Assembly: GCA_002498985.1 (NCBI GenBank)
Contig: DAJO01000038.1
Location: 1-20,123 of the forward strand
Length of the DNA: 20,123 bases
Reading direction: 5' to 3'
DNA from: Euryarchaeota archaeon UBA257
GTDB lineage: Archaea > Thermoplasmatota > Poseidoniia > Poseidoniales > Thalassarchaeaceae
The position numbers were made by a program, and so were the translations under genes. The notes under the pieces are model-generated. The model made no database searches. It saw nothing but the letters and a program-made list of their open reading frames with translations, and was not told the origin of the DNA. The first letter of the stretch is position 1. The number at the start of each line of letters is the position of its first letter. This document shows, piece by piece, positions 14,538-20,123 of the stretch.

Positions 14538-17500
14538 ATGCCAGAAATTGAATATGTACAAGACATGATGGAGTCTGAAGAACTCCTAGAAAAGTTGTGT
14601 CCACCCGTACGCAATTGGTTCAAGGATAAGTTCCCTGATTTCACACATCCACAGAAAGTTGCAATTCCAAAAATAATGGATGGAGAACATCTTTTACTCT
14701 GCTCACCAACTGGTTCAGGTAAGACTCTAACAGCATTCTTGACAGTGATTAATGATTTAGTTAGTCGCTCTTTGGATGGAAGTTTAGAAAATTCTGTACA
14801 ATGTATGTATATCTCTCCAATCAAGGCACTTGCAAATGATATTCAGAAGAATTTAATAGGGCCATTAACAGAAATTAAAGAAAGTTATCTTCCATCTAGG
14901 GCCAAGGATATCACTGTAGGTCTGAGGACTGGAGATACACCACAAAAAGAAAGAGAGAGAATGCTGAAAAAACCACCTCATATCTTGATTACTACTCCTG
15001 AATCTTTAGGTCTCGCATTGGCTAGTAAAAGATTCAGACCCCTTCTTAATGATATGAAATGGATGATAATTGACGAAATGCATTCGTTAGTCCCAACTAA
15101 AAGAGGTACTCATCTTTCATTGAGTTTAGCATTGATGGATTCTGTGATTGATTCTGATGTCCAAAGAATTGGAATTAGTGCGACAATGGAGCCTTTGGAC
15201 GCGGTCGCAGAGTATTTGGTTGCATCTGATAGTCGTGATAGCGACATAGATCCTCAAAAAGTTACCATTGCAAAAATTTCAGGTTCTAGAGATCTCGACT
15301 TAGATATTATATTGCCCACTCCAAGATTTGCCTCCACTCCAATTAAGGAAATATTAGACCATAATGTAGATCGGATTAAGGAATTAGTAGAGGCACATAC
15401 AACGACTTTAGTATTCGTAAATACAAGAAATATGACTGAAACAGTAGTTCAAAAATTAAAAATCGCAGGATTATTGGGTGTTGAAGGACATCATGGTTCT
15501 ATGGATAAGGCAATACGATTGGATGTCGAACAGCGCCTTAAGAATGGGTATCTAAGGTGTGTAGTTTCATCCAGTAGCTTAGAAATGGGAATAGATATCG
15601 GTTCTGTTGATTTAGTTATTCAAGTTGGTTCACCTGGAAGTATTGCAACCGCACTACAAAGAATAGGTAGAGCCGGTCACCAAGTAGGTGGCCTTCCACG
15701 TGCAAGATTTTTACCTATATCTCCTCATGATTTGCTAGAGTTAGTGGCTTTACAAACAGGTATTCTTAGAGGGTCAATGGATATTCTAAAATTCCCCGAG
15801 AATTGTCTTGATGTATTAGCTCAATTTTTAATTGGTCTTTCCATTATTAAAGAGTGGGATATTGATGACGCATATGAGTTAGCTTCTGCCTCTTGGCCGT
15901 ATAGGAATCTTCCTTATGATGATTACATAGAGGTTCTAGATTTACTAGAAGATGAACGTAGAATTTGGATAGATTGGGAAGATAATAAATTTGGTAAGCG
16001 TGGTTTTGCACAGATGATTTACTACACAAACATTGGTACAATTGCTCCTAATAATAACTATCTAGTATTCACCTCAGATGGGACAATGGTTGGTCAATTA
16101 TCATCAAGTTTCGTTTCAAGTCTCAGAAACGGAGATGTGTTTTTACTAGGAGGTTCTACTTACAGAGTGAGTAGCATACGAGGAACTAGGGTCAATGTAA
16201 GTCCTGCCACCGGATATCGTCCAACTATACCATCCTGGACAGGAGAAGCAAATAGTAGAACTCATGAATTAAGTCAAGAAGTCTTAGAATTACTAGAAGA
16301 AGTCGCTACATATGCTCGTTTAGAAAAAGATCCAATGACTATATTCACAGATATCTTAGGGTTAAATAGACCAGTTGCTCATGCAGTTTCGGGATTTTTC
16401 CAAGAGCATGTTGCTACGACATTCCAAGTTCCTAGTAATGACTTGATTTTGGTAGAACAAGTAGAGGCTCCACTCCCCACATATATTGTCACCACTTGTC
16501 GAGGAAGGGCATTTAATCTCGCTCTCGGGCATCTTTTTGCAGGAATAGCAACTAATGATAATATAATTGTTCATGAACTTTCTTTTGATGAGAATGGCTT
16601 TATGATTAAGTTAAGCCACGAGGTAGAGATTTCTTTAATCCCAGAAATTTTCAAACAAGGAAACAGCAAAGATGTATTACAGAAGCATATGATGGAATCA
16701 CAATTGTTTGCAAAGAGGTTCAGAGAAATATCAAGTAGAAGTATGCTTAATCCAAGAAGAATAGGTGCTGAGGAAGTCAGCCCTAAGCAATTTCAGCAGC
16801 GAGCAGAGCAGATTATGCAGAAGCACAGGCAAATGGATGATTCTGTGTTAATTCGTGAAACAATGAATGAGATTCTTCATGCAGATCTAGATATGGCGCA
16901 ACTAGAAATTTTCATCAATCGAATGGATAGTGAAGATGTACGAATTGTCCACAGAAGAGTCAAAATGCCCTCTCCTCTAGGTATGACATTATTCATGTCT
17001 TCATTTGAAGACTTATTATCACTCAGGACTCGAGCCTACCTAATCAAGGATGTCGATCCAGAGATACTGAGGCGTTTGTTGGGTGCGCGTTCATTAGCCA
17101 CTGACTTAGACAAATCAAAAATATCTGAATATTATATGTCGAAAATATCTGAACCAAGAAATGCCAAAGGTCTCTTGAGATTGATGGATATGGGTGGTGG
17201 TTTGAATAGAGGTATGTCTAACCCACTTTACGAACATAAACTAAAAAATATTGACATAGCAGTAGTAGAAGAATGGGTAAGAGAGCTATCCGAAAGGGGA
17301 TTAATCACTAGAGTCCAAGGTACTGGACACGAACAAATCGATGACAAATGGTTTTCAATGAGAATGGCAAATGTTCACGGAACACTAGGATGTTTGGCAG
17401 TGGCTGGTGGTTCTGAAGCTAATGATATTAGAGAACTATACACTGGTGGCTTAACCTACCAAATAGGCGTAGATTATGATAGTGAATTTGAGCCTAGAGA

Positions 17501-19832
17501 ATTGAAGAAAATGAATTTATCTGATCCTCAAGATTGCTTAAGGATGAAATTACTTGATATGTTGGGTTCAGAGGGGCCTCAGGTTTCAGATAGTCTTAGT
17601 TCAAGACTACCTTTCCCTAAAGCTCAAGTTGAAGCAGTTTTACAAGAATTAGAGATGAAAAATCTAGTTTCTATCGGATTCTTCACTCAAACTGATGAGG
17701 GTGAATATATTCTCAGGGTCGATGAGTATAGAATAACTGGAGGGAGTGTAGAAGTTGTTGACTATCGAACACTTCAGAATCATCTTCTTGCAAAATCATT
17801 CAAAGAATATGAAGAACCTTCTCAGGCAATTCGAAGTTTGACTCTTGTGCAAAGAAGGGATGAGTTATTGCATCGTGTGAAAAATTATCGTTTTAGAGAT
17901 TGGAAAGACATTAAGCACGATTCAGACATTTACAATGGACGCTTACTTCACAACAGAGTAGGATATACTTCTAAAGATAAGATCCCGATGTTTTTAGGTC
18001 TCAGAGGTGAGCCCTGGATTGGTGCATTGGAACAGGAATTACTAGACAAAATTACTCCTGGCGGCCTATCTCGTGCAGAATTATTTGACGGATATCCCAA
18101 AGGGAAAGAGAATGCTCATATCCAAAGAAGTTTGAAGAGCGCATTAAATAATTTAGAAAGACAATTATTGGTTGCCAAACAGTATCTGGTTTTACCCAAT
18201 AGAAAACGTTCTTTGGCAGTCTTCCATAAAATCCATGATGTGGTAGAGCCATTAGATTTTGCAAACTCTGTAAAGCATTTAATTGAGGCCATAGGTCCCG
18301 TTAGACTGCATACATTGAGATTCTATGTCAGTAGGCCGGTAGAAGAATTAGCCGAGGTCTTGAGAGACTTAGATAACTCAAAACAGATTAGGAGAATAGT
18401 TGCTCTTCAACCAGATCCAACTGATTATTATGCTTCTAAAGAAGACGCTGAGTTATTGCTTCAACCAGTTTTAGAAGATAGGAAAATGAGAATATTATCT
18501 CAATCTGATCCATTTTGTAGTCGTTTTATTCAAGAAGTTAGATTGATTTTGAAGCAAGGGTGGTATCATCCAGTTTTCAAGGGAGTAGATCCAATTGGCA
18601 GAATCTTAATGTTTGTAGTTAATGATTATCTTGAAATTAAAGATATCAATATCCCTCATTCATACTTAGATGAGTTCAAGGAAACATTTGATGAGTTATT
18701 GGTAAATTATCGAGATAGACTTGTTGATGTGTCAGTTCTCCATGCTTTCAATTCCATACCAGTTCATGATTGTGATGAGAATATTCAGAAAATTCTTGCA
18801 GAATTAGGTTTCATTTCAATGGGAGATGGAGAGAGATATATCCGTGGTGGAGTTGTAGAGCCTAGGTCAAGGCAAGAAGTCAATCGGATGCTGTTTTATA
18901 ATCACAGGTTACATCAAAATTCTAGGCATGAAAACGAAACACTTGCTCTCGAAACGATGGATGAATTAAGAGATGATTTCGCACTCAGAGGCCGTTGTGA
19001 GATGTTTAGAGTTAATCTGAAAGCAATGGCTGCCGCCCATCAATTATCTCAGGGTACAAACTTACGAGGGCACTTAGTTTGGGGAAGGAAAAAACACTTT
19101 GAGAGGCTTTTAACTATACGTAATCTGCAATCTAATGAAGATGATGAAGATATACTTCAATTTTTCAGAGAGCATCACGATCCAGGAATCTTCATGGAAA
19201 GACATGCTATGAAAAGAGCCGAATTCAGGAAATTAATATCTCCATTAGTCAGGAGCGGCCATTTGATACAAGATTACAGAGGTGGATTCAAGACAGTAGC
19301 ACCAATTTCTAATAGTGATTTATGGGATATCAAGTCAAATTATCTTAGAGATTTGGTGAGTGAGTACCCAGTAATTTCTTTGAAACAAGTAGAAAGATTA
19401 GCTGGCTCTGCCTTTTCTGCAGAAGAAATAAGTGATGTCATGCATGAATTTGAATCGGATGGGACTTTGATTAAGGGATTCTTAGTTGATGATTTACAGG
19501 ATATTTGTTGGGGTAGGCAAGATATTTTAGAAGGTCTTGACGGAATAAGAAAAACGAGAGATTTGGTGGTCCCACCATCTGATCCGCTAATACACTATTT
19601 TGGTAGCCTTCTTAGGGAAAGATTTGGTTTTGGCTCAGCCTACATGGTATTCCACAAAGAAGAACCGATTGCTGCTTTCAAAGCTAATACTAAAGACGGG
19701 GTCATTGAAGTAACAGATTTCGTAGGTGATTCGGACCTAGAAAAAGAAGCATTGCGAGTAATGAAGGAATTCGCATGGGAGCATGATATGCCACTGACTG
19801 GAAAATTATACGAACAACTTCGTTCAAGATGA
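14538..19832 (+). CDS. lhr: Long Lhr-type superfamily 2 DNA helicase with extended C-terminus
   Basis: Lhr proteins are ATP-dependent DNA translocases/helicases of repair or recombination. The core is clear: 'SPTGSGKT' (Walker A, 56-63), 'DEMH' (179-182), 'SAT' (214-216), 'VSSSSLEMGIDIGSVDLVIQ' and motif VI 'QRIGRAGHQ' (374-382). The Lhr-specific winged-helix and domain-4 region includes 'FAKRFREISSRSML' and 'KMPSPLGMTLF' (PSP at 811-813). The common archaeal form ends soon after this (family knowledge, about 850-950 residues). This protein continues to 1764 residues. In the extension I see two modules of a winged helix followed by an 'SDP' beta-barrel (about 1245-1375 and 1600-1735) resembling YcaQ/AlkZ (HTH_42) proteins, as in the extended bacterial Lhr. 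Other winged-helix-like stretches lie between. A nuclease or glycosylase role is not established. GGTG precedes the ATG. The 3' end overlaps the convergent archaeosortase-like gene by 9 nt. Confidence 0.9.
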   Translation: MPEIEYVQDMMESEELLEKLCPPVRNWFKDKFPDFTHPQKVAIPKIMDGEHLLLCSPTGSGKTLTAFLTVINDLVSRSLDGSLENSVQCMYISPIKALANDIQKNLIGPLTEIKESYLPSRAKDITVGLRTGDTPQKERERMLKKPPHILITTPESLGLALASKRFRPLLNDMKWMIIDEMHSLVPTKRGTHLSLSLALMDSVIDSDVQRIGISATMEPLDAVAEYLVASDSRDSDIDPQKVTIAKISGSRDLDLDIILPTPRFASTPIKEILDHNVDRIKELVEAHTTTLVFVNTRNMTETVVQKLKIAGLLGVEGHHGSMDKAIRLDVEQRLKNGYLRCVVSSSSLEMGIDIGSVDLVIQVGSPGSIATALQRIGRAGHQVGGLPRARFLPISPHDLLELVALQTGILRGSMDILKFPENCLDVLAQFLIGLSIIKEWDIDDAYELASASWPYRNLPYDDYIEVLDLLEDERRIWIDWEDNKFGKRGFAQMIYYTNIGTIAPNNNYLVFTSDGTMVGQLSSSFVSSLRNGDVFLLGGSTYRVSSIRGTRVNVSPATGYRPTIPSWTGEANSRTHELSQEVLELLEEVATYARLEKDPMTIFTDILGLNRPVAHAVSGFFQEHVATTFQVPSNDLILVEQVEAPLPTYIVTTCRGRAFNLALGHLFAGIATNDNIIVHELSFDENGFMIKLSHEVEISLIPEIFKQGNSKDVLQKHMMESQLFAKRFREISSRSMLNPRRIGAEEVSPKQFQQRAEQIMQKHRQMDDSVLIRETMNEILHADLDMAQLEIFINRMDSEDVRIVHRRVKMPSPLGMTLFMSSFEDLLSLRTRAYLIKDVDPEILRRLLGARSLATDLDKSKISEYYMSKISEPRNAKGLLRLMDMGGGLNRGMSNPLYEHKLKNIDIAVVEEWVRELSERGLITRVQGTGHEQIDDKWFSMRMANVHGTLGCLAVAGGSEANDIRELYTGGLTYQIGVDYDSEFEPRELKKMNLSDPQDCLRMKLLDMLGSEGPQVSDSLSSRLPFPKAQVEAVLQELEMKNLVSIGFFTQTDEGEYILRVDEYRITGGSVEVVDYRTLQNHLLAKSFKEYEEPSQAIRSLTLVQRRDELLHRVKNYRFRDWKDIKHDSDIYNGRLLHNRVGYTSKDKIPMFLGLRGEPWIGALEQELLDKITPGGLSRAELFDGYPKGKENAHIQRSLKSALNNLERQLLVAKQYLVLPNRKRSLAVFHKIHDVVEPLDFANSVKHLIEAIGPVRLHTLRFYVSRPVEELAEVLRDLDNSKQIRRIVALQPDPTDYYASKEDAELLLQPVLEDRKMRILSQSDPFCSRFIQEVRLILKQGWYHPVFKGVDPIGRILMFVVNDYLEIKDINIPHSYLDEFKETFDELLVNYRDRLVDVSVLHAFNSIPVHDCDENIQKILAELGFISMGDGERYIRGGVVEPRSRQEVNRMLFYNHRLHQNSRHENETLALETMDELRDDFALRGRCEMFRVNLKAMAAAHQLSQGTNLRGHLVWGRKKHFERLLTIRNLQSNEDDEDILQFFREHHDPGIFMERHAMKRAEFRKLISPLVRSGHLIQDYRGGFKTVAPISNSDLWDIKSNYLRDLVSEYPVISLKQVERLAGSAFSAEEISDVMHEFESDGTLIKGFLVDDLQDICWGRQDILEGLDGIRKTRDLVVPPSDPLIHYFGSLLRERFGFGSAYMVFHKEEPIAAFKANTKDGVIEVTDFVGDSDLEKEALRVMKEFAWEHDMPLTGKLYEQLRSR
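18270..18670 (+). other. YcaQ/AlkZ-like module A in the Lhr extension
   Basis: The segment encodes residues about 1245-1377. It starts with a winged-helix-like stretch 'AIGPVRLHTLRFYVSRPVEE' and continues with 'ILSQSDPFCSRFIQEVRLIL' and 'GWYHPVFKGVDPIGRILMF'. The order (winged helix, then Ser-x-x-Asp-Pro, then a charged beta-barrel) is that of HTH_42 proteins. Assignment is by eye and by order of elements. Confidence 0.45.
19335..19745 (+). other. YcaQ/AlkZ-like module B in the Lhr extension
   Basis: The segment encodes residues about 1600-1735. 'YPVISLKQVERLAGSAFSAE' aligns in style with the first winged helix. 'VVPPSDPLIHYFGSLLRERF' with 'GSAYMVFHKEEPIAAFKA' matches the barrel. The distance from the PV pair to SDP is 71 residues here and 70 in module A, which suggests an internal duplication. 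Confidence 0.45.
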
Positions 19833-20123
19833 TTTACTCGTACCAGTAATTTTTTCTGCAACATCAAATACTGGATTTAGAATCTTCATTATATGTTTGT
19901 GTAGTTCAGGCAATAAATCAAATAGTGCAATGGCCATAAGGAACATAGCAAATAGTGAAATTGCTTTGGCCGCATAACTATGTGTGAAATCAAACATTTC
20001 AATACCCATTAGTGACCAGTTTGGATAGCTTTCAGTTAGCCACACTATACCTGCATTTCTGAACATATTCAATACATAAATTGTAGGCAATGCTATCAAA
20101 AGCCCTCTTGCTCTTCTTTTCCA
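19824..20123 (-). CDS. Archaeosortase/exosortase-family transpeptidase (3' end of gene)
   Basis: These are the last 99 residues of a membrane protein whose frame stays open to the right edge. The fragment opens with WKRRARG followed by 'ALPTIYVLNMFRNAGIVWLT'. The N-x-x-R-N motif after a basic patch is the conserved Arg region of exosortases and archaeosortases (Arg22 of the fragment, 20058-20060). A second motif 'FDFTHSYAAKAISLFAMFL' supplies the family's later conserved position (His48, 19980-19982). The final helix ends in 'LLPELHKHIM', a form I associate with archaeosortases. The catalytic Cys should lie upstream, outside the window. By family knowledge such enzymes cut C-terminal tripartite signals and attach a lipid; the PGF-tailed repeat protein in this window is a candidate substrate. 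The TGA at 19824-19826 lies inside the end of lhr. A short Ser-rich tail follows. Confidence 0.75.
   Translation of the reverse strand, partial: WKRRARGLLIALPTIYVLNMFRNAGIVWLTESYPNWSLMGIEMFDFTHSYAAKAISLFAMFLMAIALFDLLPELHKHIMKILNPVFDVAEKITGTSKSS

Overview
The window looks like a piece of a streamlined, low-GC archaeal chromosome, most likely a marine Thermoplasmatota lineage such as Marine Group II (Poseidoniales). This placement is an inference from gene content and style. The domain-level call is firm: aIF5A with a hypusine-site loop, SRP54, TrmY, the replication factor C large subunit, an alpha2-type glycyl-tRNA synthetase with a zinc insertion, and an archaeosortase-like fragment all occur together. 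I see no mobile element, CRISPR array, rRNA or tRNA.

Layout. Positions 1-2635 (+) hold the C-terminal part of a large, Asp-rich surface protein built of thrombospondin type 3-like repeats, with a beta-sandwich insertion and a PGF-CTERM-type sorting tail. A strong hairpin plus T-tract follows it. Positions 2771-5142 (+) carry aIF5A, an EamA-family transporter and SurE, closely spaced. Positions 5139-7089 (-) carry SRP54 followed by TrmY. Positions 7114-7992 (+) encode an unrecognised multi-pass membrane protein. Positions 8087-11088 (+) are a TrkA/TrkH potassium uptake pair. Positions 11089-14357 (-) carry glycyl-tRNA synthetase followed by RfcL. Positions 14538-19832 (+) encode a very long Lhr-type helicase of 1764 residues. 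Positions 19824-20123 (-) are the 3' end of an archaeosortase/exosortase-family gene that runs off the window.

How the genes fit together. Most are housekeeping genes of translation, protein targeting, replication and ion homeostasis, in short same-strand groups. All three convergent junctions abut or overlap (4 nt overlap, 0 nt gap, 9 nt overlap). The only obvious terminator follows the repeat protein, which also has a more C-ending codon choice than its neighbours, fitting a highly expressed surface protein. The two ends of the window may be linked functionally: the left end encodes a candidate sorting substrate and the right end a candidate transpeptidase of the matching class.

The most unusual gene is the Lhr-type helicase. 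After an ordinary Lhr core it carries about 900 further residues, in which I see two similarly spaced winged-helix plus 'SDP' beta-barrel modules resembling the YcaQ/AlkZ (HTH_42) fold. No clearly new multi-gene system was found.
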